A stretch of DNA of 64,000 nt from NCBI GenBank assembly GCA_036346275.1, contig CM070715.1, positions 71,287,667 to 71,351,666 on the forward strand. Reading direction: 5' to 3'. The position numbers and the translations under genes were made by a program. How positions within the stretch are numbered: position 1 is the stretch's first letter; each line of letters opens with the position of its first letter. The stretch is from Otatea glauca. Taxonomy: Eukaryota > Streptophyta > Magnoliopsida > Poales > Poaceae. The notes under the pieces were generated by a model, which worked only from the letters and a program-made list of their open reading frames with translations, was not told the origin of the DNA and made no database searches. Of the stretch, positions 35,460-47,879 are shown in pieces.

Positions 35460-35955
35460 GGTTTGCAGAAACTATCACGCTTTAAGGCCCCTCACAAACT
35501 TTTTTTTGCAAATCTGTTCCTTTTCGAACGCAATTGTAAAAATAGCGCCCTACCCGACAGTGGAAGCGCCAGGAGGCGACACATGTCACCTGCTGCGCTC
35601 CCATACCGTGAGAGTTGCCGTGCAGCTGGACCTCGGCAGCAGAGGGGTACCGCACAGCGAGAGCTCGATAGGATGCTCCTACCGAATAGTGCAACCTCAT
35701 AGCATTTAACTAAGACATTTCATTAAGAAAAGTCATTAATTAAAGTGAATATTTAATGGATTGATAGGAAGATTTCTTGCTGAGCTACCCTAGCTTAGTA
35801 GAAACCTTGCCGTCCCCCTTTAGTGTGGCAGGTGACGCGTGTTACCTGCCGCGCCTTCCGCGGCCGAGGAGAGAATTATTTTTGCAATTGTGTTTGGAAG
35901 AGAGCATATTTATAAAAACAAAGTTTGTAAGGAAACTAGAAAGGCACATGCGAGT
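35460..35955. repeat. Foldback element with about 130-bp inverted arms
   Basis: The left arm (about 35465-35610, with AGTTTCTGCAAACC in reverse, CTATTTTTACAATTGCG in reverse and CACATGTCACCTGCTGCGC) pairs imperfectly with the right arm (about 35822-35955, with GCAGGTGACGCGTGTTACCTGCC, TTATTTTTGCAATTGTG and AAAGTTTGTAAGGAAAC). The centre is about 210 bases. Long inverted arms suit a Mutator-type or foldback element; the outer ends and target duplication were not resolved. Confidence 0.6.
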
Positions 35956-38900
35956 GAAATTTATGAGTATTTGAGGAAAATTGATGTTTGTATAAATCTA
36001 GCACAAATAAGAAAAATGAGAACCAAAGAAATAAAAATACAATGTAAAATGGCTACTTGGCCCTCTAAGGTTTCGTATTAGCCTTAAGAATGCTTTCCCG
36101 CATACACTCTGGTGTATATGCATTGTATCCTAGGGTACTCACGTATGAACAAAGCCTACGAAGCAAAGTGTTAATGTCAAAGCCTACAAACTAGAAAGTG
36201 CTAGACATACAAATTGAATAATACGATTTTTTAACAGTACAAGGCACACCACACATTCAATACAAACCTTAACCACACTCACATCACCTACATACATGCA
36301 TCTCCTACGCACGCTTAGAATTTATCAATGGTACCAAAGGCCTCACATTTTTTCAAAAAACCTTCAACTTCGGTTTGTGATTTTTTATTTCATTTTCAGC
36401 GTGACAAAATAAAATGGATGTGCCTGAAGAAATATGTTGCCAAAATGCATAACTTTTTGATAGAATTTTTCTTTGTGTAATAACTTGTATAGAGCTAGCT
36501 ACCCCCGCAATCGTGTGGGCAACCGAGCTAGTTCAGTTAACAATGGTAACATTTCAGCAGAACTGTTGCAAACCAACCGTTTTGATGTGCGGAAAGGAGG
36601 ATGGATGTACATGCCATCATGAATACAACCAATATCTACGTTATTCAATGTGCATTGAGATTTGCGTATGAAAGTATTTTTTTTTCCTCTTCCACTTATT
36701 CCAAATTATAAATTGCATTGAATGGTGTAGATATGAGTTATAGATATAATAGGATATACAAAGAGAAATTTTACGGTAGATTACATAGGTAGTAAGTAGT
36801 GATAGTATGAATCAAATCTAACCATCCATTCTCAAGGGTATTTTAGATATTTCCTATTCATTTATCAGGGGTATTTTAGATTTTTCCTAATTCGTCTACA
36901 GTTTTGGATTCATCGAATGCCTATTGATCTTCAAAGACTTCTTATTCATTTATCCGTCATTCATCAGGATCACAGGACGTGTTTTACCGTAGAGGACAGA
37001 TAGTATGACGGAATTTTTTACCCTTTTACCCATCTTTCAATTTTACTATCAATACTATAGGTGGTAGTATAACTAGATCTAAATTGATCTCAACTATTAG
37101 ATTCAAAGGAATGGACGGCTTATATTGATTTTAATCCATTGTACTATACAAAACCCCTACTCGTTAGCGCGGTAAACAAGATTAGATGACTGGCCTGGCT
37201 TTAGTAATATCCTAGACTTACAGATATGTACAGAGGTAAGGTCTTAAAACTTGCAAGAGCGAGTAATGCACTGTAGTACTCCACTGCAAACATATGTGTG
37301 TGTGACGCCAGAAAGGCTAAAGCAGGTAACTACAAAGACTTTTTTCATAGGATTGAAAATGCACGCATGTACCTGATGTCCTGATCTAAGCAGAAAAAGC
37401 ATACAAAAATGGCGTGATTGGTACTGTATGGGATCTAGCAAATTAATTCCTATCATGAGATACCATGGGAAAACTCGAAGTAAAAGACTATACATAAGCC
37501 TGACAGCCACATCTTGGACAAGCAGCTTTCTCGTGTAAGATCTGTCGCAGACCGTTAATTTGCTCATGCATGCAGGGAAAACAGTCGGCAAAGACATTGA
37601 TGGTGCATGTGTATGACTCTCACTACAAATCGAAGGATGATGATTAACGTGTCGTTAGGCTAGACAGGCAATCGATCGAGTAGCAAATTAACGACCTTTT
37701 TCAGCCACTTGGAACACGACTAGATCAGCTTGAAATGAGCACTATTTCTGTAGAATTCGTGGGCATGCAGTATCTACAAGCTAACACATGCTTGCTCATT
37801 CAGCCAACATTAATTACTGGACATACGTTTGCTTGCCTATCTAATTTACATGCATCCATGCAGAAAGGTCACTCTGATACCAACCGTGAGCTTTAAGGCT
37901 AGGTGAAATCAAGCCGAAATTGTTAATGTTCTACTCAAGTTGCTGCATATATTTTGGCGGCTATAGGTTTGTGCAACTGTTAATAACTTTGGCTACCGTA
38001 TCCAACATTGTGGGAGCAAAAAATCATATGTTGACAACTCGTTTAGTCATTCGTTTTTACCATCTAATCTGCAGATGAACTCGATCAGATATAATAATCA
38101 AGGGATCATATACTCGGGAGCAAAGTTTGCATGGGTTTCCTTTTCAGATAATCAGACATGGTAACTAAGAGTAAAAAAGAAAAGCTCCGAGATAAAAATG
38201 GCCCATTCCAAGCGCTCCGGCCAAGAGGAAGAGACCAAAGAGATGCCCAGCATGCATGGGTTGCAACTTGCAACAGCGGATCAGAGGTGTCAGGGGAGCA
38301 CTAGCAAGTTTTCGTCCAAGTTCGTTGATCAGAAGCCGGACAAAATTGTTACCACTTACCTGCCAGTGACAACTGGAGAAGCCCAGGGAGTGGCAGTGGC
38401 AGCAACATCAAGAAAGTGTGGAGGGGAGAAAAAGGTTACACATGCTGGAGCTGGACAAAGGGGTGCAGGTGGTGGGTGGCATTGATGCTGGGGAACCAGA
38501 AGCACAGCAGAAAAAACTGATGAGAGAGAGAGAGATGCCTATCTGTGTTCAGTTCTTGATGTTGCAACTTGCAAGAGGACAGAGGAGTACTTGGGGCTTG
38601 GCATTCCACGCACCAAGAGCAGGGCTAGCCAGCGAAGGCAGATGAAGACTGGAGAGTGGTCAAAGGAATCTCCCTAGACACTGCAACTGCATTGCTGCAT
38701 TTGTAGCTGCTGCTCCACTGCTGCATGTGGCCTCTCTGCAATGGCAAATGGCACATCAAGCGAGCAGATGCAGAGCTCGTCGAGGCCTACCATGCTAGCA
38801 CTGCTCGCGTCCAAAACAGCGTCGTCGTCTGCTTCCTTCGCCAAGAGTTTTTTTTTTTTTTTTTGCGACGAGTTCTTCACGTCGGCGGCAGCTTGATTGC

Positions 38901-39229
38901 CGCAATGCCGTTTGCGTACGACAAGGCCGTGACAGCGGCTGGAATATCTGGGTTCTGTTCCTGTTACGTTACTCTGTATCCGCGCATATCCTACCATCGA
39001 GTGGACAAGCAATCTTTGAGGTAAATTTTCAAAGAAATAATCCCTGTCTTCCAAACATGTTCTTACAATCCCACTAAACTTTTAGGCGTGCAATATATAA
39101 GTTAGTTCGGATAACACATTAAGTTGCTCAGAAATAACGGAAAAGTGTTCAAGTCCTCGTTTGAAACAGGGGATGTTCACATGAAACATTTTACTTCCTA
39201 CGAGAATAAAAAAAATCCCTAGTTTCAAA
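35956..39229. other. 3.3-kb region without a convincing gene
   Basis: AT-rich spacer with short repeated words, such as GGGTATTTTAGAT..TTCCTA twice near 36836-36880. From about 38190 to 38660 the composition becomes more gene-like, and the minus strand has a perfect splice-donor word (CAGGTAAGT, plus 38355-38363), but I cannot assemble a protein on either strand. A run of 18 T lies near 38848-38865. A non-coding transcript or a decayed gene is possible. Confidence 0.4.
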
Positions 39230-42200
39230 TAGAGATGGCCAGATGGACCGGACCACACGGGCCGACACGCGGCACGGCACTGTGCACCCGGCCCAAGCAC
39301 GGCACGGCCTAAACCTAAACGGGTCGTGCCGGCACGGCCTAGCCCACCGTGTCGTGCTTGGGCCGGAGGTGCGTCACGGCGGACCGGCAAGGCACGGCCC
39401 GTTTAGCTCGTTTAAAAAAAATAGCCGTTTATAGCCGTTGCAGACTTAAAAAATTCAAAAAAATCCCGAAAATTTTCCTATAAATAGGTGGTTGCCCCCT
39501 CCCCATTTCCACACCAGCAATCTTGCATTCTCTTCTAATCATTCTCTTGTGAAAATTCTTTTGCTCTTAGTGATAATTTGGCAAAATTAAAAATAGTTTT
39601 GTTAAAAATCCAAAAATCTGGAATTCGGCTTTCGGCTTCTGTCAAGAAATCAAGGTGATAATTGCGATTTATTTTTTTATTTTGTTAGTATTTTAAATCA
39701 TATTTTAGTATTAATAGCGTTGTTATTTCTTGTAGTTTGCTTTATGGAGCCCGGGGATTTTCCGTCGTTCCCAGCTTCTGATTTCGGTATTTCACCCGAG
39801 GAGTTTCTTGCATCATATGCCCAAGAAGCTGCAGGAGTTGTGCCATCTTCAGGCTCTACAAGTACTACTGCGTCGGCAAGCACCGGGACGAAAAGAACAA
39901 GACGCAGTACATCAGGAGTCTAGGAAGATTTCGACTAGATTTTTGAGGCATCAAACGACGTCCAAATCAGGTATGCTGTTTGTAAATATTGCAAGCATAA
40001 ATTAACTGCGAAATCTTCAGGTGGAACGGGGCACTTGAAGAGGCATGCTGACAGCTGTAGAAAAAAAGCGGGAATGGCTTTGAGATAGGCGCAGCTGCAG
40101 TACAACCCCGACGGTACAGTACGTAACTGGGACTACAATCCTGAAGTAGCTCGTGAATCTCTTTGTCATTTAATCGCTTCTCAAGATCTTCCTTTAAACT
40201 TTGGTGAGTCAGCTGCGTTTCAAAACTATATTGGGACCGCTCATAATCCTAGGTTTTCTGCTGTTTCTAGACAGACAACAACTAGAGATTTGATTAAATA
40301 TTATAATAATTATCGCAATAACCTAAAAGAAAATTTTAATACCTGTACTTTTTCTGTGTCTTTGACATCTGATATATGGAGTGGTAGAGCTAAAGAGGAT
40401 TACCTTAGTGTAGTTGCTCATTATGTAAACGAGGATTGGTAACTAGAAAAGAGAATTATAGGATTCAAATTAATTGATGTAGCACATACTGGTGAAAATA
40501 TTGCTGATTGTATTGTAAAAGTTATGGAAGATTTTGGTCTTAGTGATAAGATTTTTACAATAACATTAGATAATGCTTCTGCAAATACTTCTGCCATGAA
40601 CATTCTTACTCCGCTTTTCAATTCTTATGCTGAATCTTTCTTATTACATCAGCATTGTGCTTGCCATATTATTAACCTTATAGTTAAATCTGGTTTGAAG
40701 AGGTTAGACCAGTATCTTGAACCTTTTCGCACTGCAGTATCTTACTTAAATTATTCTAATCAACAAGTAGCAGCATTTAAGACTTATTGTATTGCAATGA
40801 ATGTGCGTCCGCGTAAGTTTGGTCCGGATATGCCTGTTAGATGGAACTCTACTTACTTTATGCTTAAGCATCTAATACCATATGAGAGCACATTTTCTGT
40901 TTTTATTAACATGCATTGTCGTACACGGGATAGTCAGCCGGTACTCACAGAGCAACATTGGTATATTGCTAAATACTTGATGTCATTTTTAGAACTTTTT
41001 TTTGAATCTACTATTGCTTTATCTGGAGTTTATTACACAACCTCTCCTTTAATTGTGCATCATATTTTAGAAATTGCTACCCACTTAAAGAGCCACGAAA
41101 ATGATAATATCTTGCGTGAAGTTGTTTGTGCTATGAAAACTAAAATTTTAAAATATTGGCAAGAAATTCCTATGTTATATGCATTTGCATTTATTTTAGA
41201 TCCTAGAGCTAAAATTCGGGGATTCGATAATGTTCTCTCACTTCTAAGTGATGCGGTATATGCCAGTTATTTTTCAACTGTCCGTGCTAACTTATCTCAA
41301 GTTTATGATAAGTATGATCGGAAATTTGCTGGAGTTCGCATGCAAAGAACCCCACCAAACCCACAATGTAAGAAGAAAACCGCGTGGGGAAAGATATGGG
41401 GTGCATGTGGCTCTTCCTCAAGGAGTTCGACTACATCAACGACAAGTGCGGACACATCAAGTGGTGGGAGCTAGTCGCCTATCTCAACAATGACATCATC
41501 AACTACCAAGAGAAGCAAGAGGAGGACTTGACATTTTGCGGTGGTGGCACGAGCACAAGATAACATATCCGTGCTTTCCATACTAGCACGGAATGTGTTA
41601 TCAGCCTGTCTCCACGGTTTCTTGAGTCTACTTTCGGTCTATCCTAAGAATAATCGAGGAGAGAAGAACAAATCGACAAGTGAGATGGTGGAAATACTTC
41701 TCCTTGTGAAAGATTGAGAACAAGTCGATCAACGACCTCAACATCTTGTAGAAAATCTTGAAATGGCGGAGACGTTCAAAATCTTTATCTAGATAATCGG
41801 GAAGAATAATTGTAATCTTCACTTTTTCGTATCAACGAGTTATAGGTCGTACTCTTTTTCTTTGCCAAGGTTTTCGTGTTGAGTTTTTACTTGGCAAAGT
41901 TTTTAACGAAGCAGCCAAACATCAATAAAGCTCATTATTTAATTCAAATTATTTATCTCATTTTAGAATTTTTCTCGTATTTTAGCTTTTTCTTAATTTA
42001 TATATATATTTAAAAAGTTTTTGTACACCTTCGAGTTTTTCTAATTATTCTAAATTTCTCCCATTTTTCTGAATTTTTTTCATATTTTTTTGTATTTTTT
42101 TCATACTTTGTCTATTTTTCTAATTTTTTTAATTTTTTCTGATTTTTTCAAATTTTCTGAAGTTAAACGGGCTACCGGACCGACCCGGCCCGGCCCGTTT

Positions 42201-42378
42201 AGCCCATGCCGGCCCGGCCCGATAGGCAAACGGGTCATGCCTGGGCCGCCACCCGGGCACGTGGGCCGGCACGGCACGGCCCGTTTACAAACCGAGCCTA
42301 AACGGGTCGTGCCTAAACGAACAGTACCGGATTTTAATCGGACCAAACCGTGCCGGGAGGCCCGTTTGGCTATGTCTG
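39230..42378 (+). mobile_element. hAT transposon, structurally complete, 8-bp target duplication
   Basis: The identical octamer GTTTCAAA flanks the element (39222-39229 and 42379-42386). The ends TAGAGATGGCCA and TGGCTATGTCTG are imperfect inverted repeats (9 of 12). Both subterminal zones are GC-rich with CGGGCC and GGCACGGC words. Length 3149 bp suits an autonomous Ac-like element, but the transposase is broken. A relative lies in opposite orientation at the window start. Confidence 0.92.
39744..41820 (+). pseudogene. hAT transposase pseudogene with BED zinc finger
   Basis: One reading frame runs from ATG 39744 to 41474. Domains in order: a serine/threonine-rich N-terminus; a BED-type finger (YAVCKYCKHKL...GHLKRHADSC, about 39972-40062); the RNase H-like catalytic region with SLTSDIWSGRAKEDYL, FTITLDNASANTSAM and CACHIINLIVK; RWNSTYFMLK; and YAFAFILDPRAKIRGF. 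Four in-frame stops interrupt it (TAG at 39921, 39936 and 40086; TAA at 40440). After 41474 at least two frameshifts break the C-terminal dimerisation domain (LDILRWWHEHKITYP, then LSILARNVLSA, then RIIEERRTNRQ). A 5' UTR intron ending at TTCTTGTAG before the ATG is plausible. Transposition in trans by another copy cannot be excluded, since the termini survive. Confidence 0.9.
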
Positions 42379-42535
42379 GTTTCAAACAGAGACTAAATTA
42401 ATGTAGCATGCTTTGTGGAAAACTGTGTAAGATACATCGATGACATGCATACCATCCATGTCGGTTTTCTCAAGTGATCCAAAAGTGCCAATGTAGTGAG
42501 GTCTGGGGTGCATGGCTTGCCATATTAAAATTAAA

Positions 42536-42894
42536 GGTCCGTTTGGAATATAGGAATATAAAAATGTATGAACAGAAAAATACAGGAATTGAGGTGGCGT
42601 ATCCAGTTGAATCTTTAGGAATTTTAGAATGTAGAAATTGCTCAAGTGAGCCGTTTGGATGCTTCACAGGAAAAGTATAGAATTTTAGAGAGAGAGACGT
42701 AAAGAAAATTTTCTATGAGGTTCAACCTCATTTTTTATTTCCTCCAAAATTTTCATAGATTGACCCATTCCATAGGAATTTCATAAGAATTGTAGGGGCT
42801 CATTCCTTTGCTCCAAAGAGGCAAGTAGGGAAACTTTCCATAGGATTCTAACTCATTAAAATTCCTCTATTTTTCCTTTGTTCCAAATGAGGCC
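42536..42894. mobile_element. Tourist/Harbinger-like MITE
   Basis: The left end GGTCCGTTTGGAATATAGGA and the inverse of the right end (GGCCTCATTTGGAACAAAGGA) match well; TAA follows on the right and AAA precedes on the left, a near 3-bp duplication. The 359-base interior is AT-rich. A similar start (GTGTCGTTTGGAACATAGGAAT, from 42899) follows directly, so a second truncated copy may adjoin. Confidence 0.65.
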
Positions 42895-43795
42895 TAAGGT
42901 GTCGTTTGGAACATAGGAATTTCGTACAAAGAAAACATCCACTATCACTTGACATAAGGTTTTTGTGACATTACTAAATGTATCATATAAAGTACTTTCA
43001 TATCATTATATTTTCATAATTCTACTAACATAGAATTACAAAAAAGTAATAATTAAATATGTATATTGGAGACTGCATCAATGTCCAAATGATAAGTAAA
43101 AGATAATGGCATGGTAAAAGTCTTCAATTGTGAACTAGAAAATATTGTAAGGCTCAATATTTTAAGTGTTAAACCTACTAATTCATTCAGGGGCTATTAG
43201 GGCCAGTTTGTGGTTGATATGCTCTGTGCGCTCCTCTGTAACATTTACATTCTAGCAAGATTGCATCGCTGTCACTATAAATATCATTTCATTGCCCCTT
43301 CGACACAGTCTCTAATACACGTTTGATCACTATACTTTTTTAATTATATATAGTAAGAATTAATAAAAAGATGGTGATACAGAAGTATTGCTGAAAATCT
43401 ACTGATATAATTTTCACATGAGAAATCTAAATTATTTTGTCTATATTAGTAGCCAAAAATTTTAAATTGACTATACGTACTGTGAAACTACTTCTATTTG
43501 AGAAGAGAGTATTACATCAAAAAAACAGAAAAATAGAAGTGTTCAAAAGCTAATGTAATTGCGGCTAATGCTAGTATGAAATGAAAAGGGTTCGGACTTG
43601 TACAAAAGTAAGCCCTTGCAATTATGTAGCACTGCAAGGGTTAGAGTGCAAAAGGTTTTCCGTAAGCCAAAAATAAAAAAGAGAAGCATATTTCACACGC
43701 CGAAGCTAACAACTACAATTCCCCAATTCGCTCCATTGCGTGCGATTTGATCTTGTCAAGGTTTCGGAAAATTTCCCCATCCGACGTCGAATTCG
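42895..43795. other. Spacer and promoter/5' UTR of the RAB5 gene
   Basis: AT-rich DNA without an ORF. The last 100 bases become less AT-rich and carry the 5' untranslated region (CGAATTCG before the ATG). No clear TATA box. Confidence 0.4.
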
Positions 43796-46700
43796 ATGGC
43801 GGCCAACGCGGGCAACAAGATCCGCAACGCCAAACTGGTGCGAATTACAATCTCGAGTATTCAATTTCAGTTCTTGGTTTCGCCGCAGATCGAATCGCGT
43901 GGGCTGGATCTTGATCGACAGTATTTGGTCAATTTCGGTGTTATCTCGTGGAATTGGTGCCAATCATATATTTTGGTTGCCTCTTCAGGATGGTTGAATG
44001 AAATTATGACTTGATGAATCGATGGGGTCTCTGCTGTTATGACTGCTAATAATATGTTTAGACATTACATATTTGTTGACGAATTCTCCATTAGATGTTT
44101 CTGAATAAGTAGCTAAACTTGTTGTTAAATTTTTTGTTAGCTTAGGGGCACAGTGCTTGTGTTTTCAATACTAAATCGTGTCTTAGGTGGTGCAAAATGT
44201 ATGTCGAGATATGGTGATTATTTTTTGTCCCCTTTGATGTTTCACAAGAATGTGCATATTAATGATGATTTTGAGCTCATAAATGGTCCCGTGTCTAAAT
44301 TCTGTTTTATGCCGGGCAATTTTTTTAAGATTGATCACTAATTTATGTTGTGAGGAGTTTGAAATTCAGTGTGAAACATATTGATTGTGCATTGTTAGAA
44401 ACTTGTGGGCTGTCAAATGCTGATGTTTTCGTGTGCTTGGATTGTCAGGTTCTTCTTGGAGATGTTGGTGCCGGCAAATCTAGCTTGGTTCTTCGGTTTG
44501 TAAAAGGACAATTTGTTGAATTCCAGGCAAGTCTTTTGATATGCTCATTTTGTTGAGATAACATATTAGTAGGTTTTTTGTGCTGAAAAAGCTATTATAT
44601 TGGTCTATCTGGCTGCAGGAATCAACGATTGGAGCGGCTTTCTTCTCGCAGACCTTGGCGGTTAATGACGAGACTGTGAAGTTTGAAATCTGGGATACTG
44701 CTGGGCAGGAGAGGTATCATAGCTTGGCTCCCATGTACTATAGGGGTGCCGCTGCTGCCATAGTTGTCTATGACATCACAAATCCGGTTAGTAGAATGGA
44801 ACTGGTTTACTTGTGCTAGTGATAAAATAATAGGTCTTCATGATAATTTCCCCAAGTTCTTGATTTACTTGATAGCTGCTTCAGTTAATGAGAAATGGTT
44901 GACTCCTTAGGGTAGTGTGTTCCTGATATTGGCATGGATAACACCATAAATGTGGTTAGCAAAAATTGATGATGGTTGCATCCATGGTATGCTTGCCCAG
45001 CGATAAGTGGGTATTGATGAGAATATGACATTTATATTTAGTTACCTTCCTTTCATTCTTATAAAAGTGTTGAGCTTTTAATAAGGTAGAGTACTAGAGT
45101 CTGTAAGTGGTACCAGTGGATCCACATGGGCATGGGGTGCCTTGGATGATTTATACTTTTATGTGTTGCAGATGATTGCATAATCCACTGTTGAAAGGCA
45201 TCTATAATGCTTATTTGACAACTTGTAGGCCTCCTTTACTCGTGCAAAGAAATGGGTTCAAGAACTTCAAGCTCAAGGTACTTCACTTTACTATTTGAGG
45301 ATATGTTATCTGTGTTTGAGGTTTTATCATATTCGTTTAGGGCTGTGGGCCTATGTTTTATTTTTTATTTTTAAGGAACCCATCAGTCTTCTCCGACTAA
45401 CCAGCTCTTTGAATAGTTCTTTTGTACAAAATCCATCATGTAATGGCTCAGGGTTTCTGTATTTGATGATGGCATTATCACACAGTATTTTTTATCACTT
45501 TAGGCTTACATTTTTCACACGGTTATTCAGTTAATTCGTGCCTTGTTTAATTTTCCATGCGCGCCTTTTTATTTCATACTTCCACTGTTACTTCTAAATC
45601 ATTGAAAAGCATTAGTCCTTTTCTTATTTTCATGATGCTGTTGTAAATTTCCATTTTTACCCACATTTGACTTCCCTTACCCATTTCATGTTTGTGTTTT
45701 TGTTGGATCTGGTTAATGGTAAATTGGTAATATGAATAGTCAACAAAATCAAGACATATGAAGATTATGTAGCTTGTTGATACAGACGTTATTAATTTCT
45801 CCTTTGGTTTGATGTAGGAAACCCCAATACAATTGTGGCTCTTGCTGGCAACAAGGCTGATTTGCTAGAGACGAGGCAGGTGCCAATAGAGGTATGCAAT
45901 TCCTGTTCTTCTTGATGGCTCTCTGCTGTCACACTTTGGTGTTGTATGCATTCACTACTATGTCTCTGTTTCACCGTTCAACTTCACCGTGGTGTAATTA
46001 GTTGTCTTTCAAAACTGATATGCTGTAGTCAACCAATTATTCAAGTCTTATGCCTTTTCAATCTATAATATGTACTATCAGCATTACACCATATCATTGT
46101 TGTTGGCTTGTTGCTGTTTATTTGGAGTACAACGTTGAGTATACAGCAATTCCCTTCCAGGGTGTATTGGGTGCACCTTGCATAACATTCATCTGTTTAA
46201 TTTAGGTTTCACAATGAAGCTTGCAAAATGGATTTTTTAATAAAAAATTAGATGATATCACAATATTTTTAGTGTTCAAGACTTCCTACAGCATCACATT
46301 CTCATGCACATGCCTTCTTTCTTTGTTGAATATGGTACAATCAATTAGTCCTTTATGCTGCACCGCTCCTTTAGTTATAACAGGGACAGGGGCGGAGCCA
46401 GGAATTTAGATTGCGGGGGGCGAAATAGTACTAATTCAAATGAAATGTGCTAAACATTGGAGGAATACAGTAGAAATTTTATTAGCATGAGGGGGGCCAG
46501 GCCCCTGGCAGCCCCCCTCTCTCTCTCTGCCCATGAACAGGATATTGCTATATCAATCTCAAGTGAAGGATTTATGTTTGCTGCAGCATATGAATATAGG
46601 ATAAATTGTGTAGACTAGAGATGTACTCCCTCAGTTGATAAATATAAGGTGTATTTTGATTTGACACAAGGATTAAAGTTATGGTGAAATTGAGGAAAAC

Positions 46701-47566
46701 ATGAGAGGAAATGACTTACATATCCTTCTTAATTGTCTTGGAAAATGAGAGATAATACTTTGTGTATGTGGTAATGAATAAATGCATATGGTTGAGAGAG
46801 AATAAATAAGGGTATATGTGGAAAGACTCATTAAATTTACATACACGCCTTATATTTTTCAACAAGACCATTCAAACTATAGGCCTTATATTTATCAACG
46901 GAGGGAGTACTATTTACTCTCAGGGCATCCACACTTTGTTTTTGTAGTTTTGTGAAAAAAGCATGGTCATAACTTCCCTACTATTTTTTTGGTGGTATGA
47001 TGTAAGCAAGGAATAGTGACATGATAATGCACTGTTTCATGTTGCTTCTAGTGTCTGTTTGCTTGTTGTGGTTGTTTCTATTGGTTGAAAGATTTTGTTG
47101 TATTTGTATGTTTGACATGATGTTCTTTTTCTGCAGGAAGCAAAGACGTATGCTCAGGAGAATGGCCTCTTCTTCATGGAAACATCTGCTAAAACTGCAA
47201 TCAATGTGAATGACATATTTTATGAGATTGGTGAGTTCACTTCCATACTATTTTAGTTGGGTGTAATGGTGGATGGTCCATGGACCGAAAATCTGTTTAC
47301 AGTTTTTTATAGGTGGATCTCTAAGCTGTTGTACAATCCACCATTCCATTGCTCTGTGATTTCACCCTTACTAACATTTAATCATTTCTTTGTTGTTTGC
47401 ATTTAAGCTATGAGATCAGATGCTAACATCTTGACATTTATTATTTATTCCAATTGCAGCAAAGAGATTGCTTCAAGAGCAACCCGCTCAGAACCCACAG
47501 GCAGGGATGGTTCTCACCCAGAGACCAAATGAGAGGCTGGTCAGCACTTCTTCATGCTGCTCTTGA
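43796..47566 (+). CDS. RABF2: RAB5-type (RABF2) small GTPase, seven exons
   Basis: Exons: 43796-43837, 44449-44526, 44619-44786, 45229-45277, 45818-45891, 47137-47230 and 47460-47566. They join in phase to 203 residues. All GTPase boxes are present: P-loop GDVGAGKS (18-25), effector-loop ESTIGAAF with T43, WDTAGQE (65-71), NKAD (124-127) and ETSAK (152-156). The C-terminus SSCCS carries the paired cysteines for geranylgeranyl attachment, which marks canonical RABF2 (RHA1/ARA7-type) rather than the acylated RABF1. Known role: switch on endosome membranes directing fusion and vacuolar protein sorting. Intron 2 uses a GC donor (CAG/GCAAGT). Intron 5 (1.2 kb) hosts two MITEs. Nothing suggests a defect. 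Confidence 0.96.
46387..46535. mobile_element. hAT-type MITE in RAB5 intron 5
   Basis: A 149-base element starting CAGGGGCGGAGCCAGG and ending CTGCCCATG, flanked by octamers AACAGGGA and AACAGGAT (7 of 8 equal). The GGGGCGGAGCCAGG start is common in grass intronic repeats. Confidence 0.75.
46626..46907. mobile_element. Stowaway MITE in RAB5 intron 5
   Basis: A 282-base element flanked by TA dinucleotides with termini CTCCCTCAGTTGATAAATAT and the inverse of ATATTTATCAACGGAGGGAG, nearly perfect. The sharp ends suggest a younger insertion than the other Stowaway copies here. Confidence 0.9.
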
Positions 47567-47879
47567 AGCATAGTTTCAACTTCATACATTGTCATTGTGA
47601 TATCTAGGAGGAATTTCGACAAACTATCCCGAAAGTCTCTTGTGTGGCTGCCTTCCTGGCTGATATACACGAGTTCTCCCGGTCTTTTTCTTCTTTTCTT
47701 TTCTTTTCTTTTCATGTGTTTTCATGTAAATATCAATACTAGAGTGCCACTGCAGTTACCAAAATTCTGATTGTACCCTATCATTTGATGGTACCCCCCG
47801 TTGGGTATTCAGATATGCATGCCCATGAAGTTACTGATTGTGTGCCCTATGGTTACTGAACAGAAGCAATAGCTGGTGT
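47567..47879. other. 3' UTR of the RAB5 gene
   Basis: Probable 3' untranslated region with a CTTTTCTTTTCTTTTC tract near 47695. The end is not defined. Confidence 0.45.

Noticed and set aside
37244..37597. A 117-codon minus frame as a gene
   Set aside because: No recognisable domain, odd composition, no supporting splice pattern; likely chance in AT-rich spacer.
38198..38660. A plus-strand gene, or a microRNA precursor, near 38.2-38.7 kb
   Set aside because: No protein family match, and no known plant microRNA sequence or clean stem recognised; kept only as a possible non-coding transcript.
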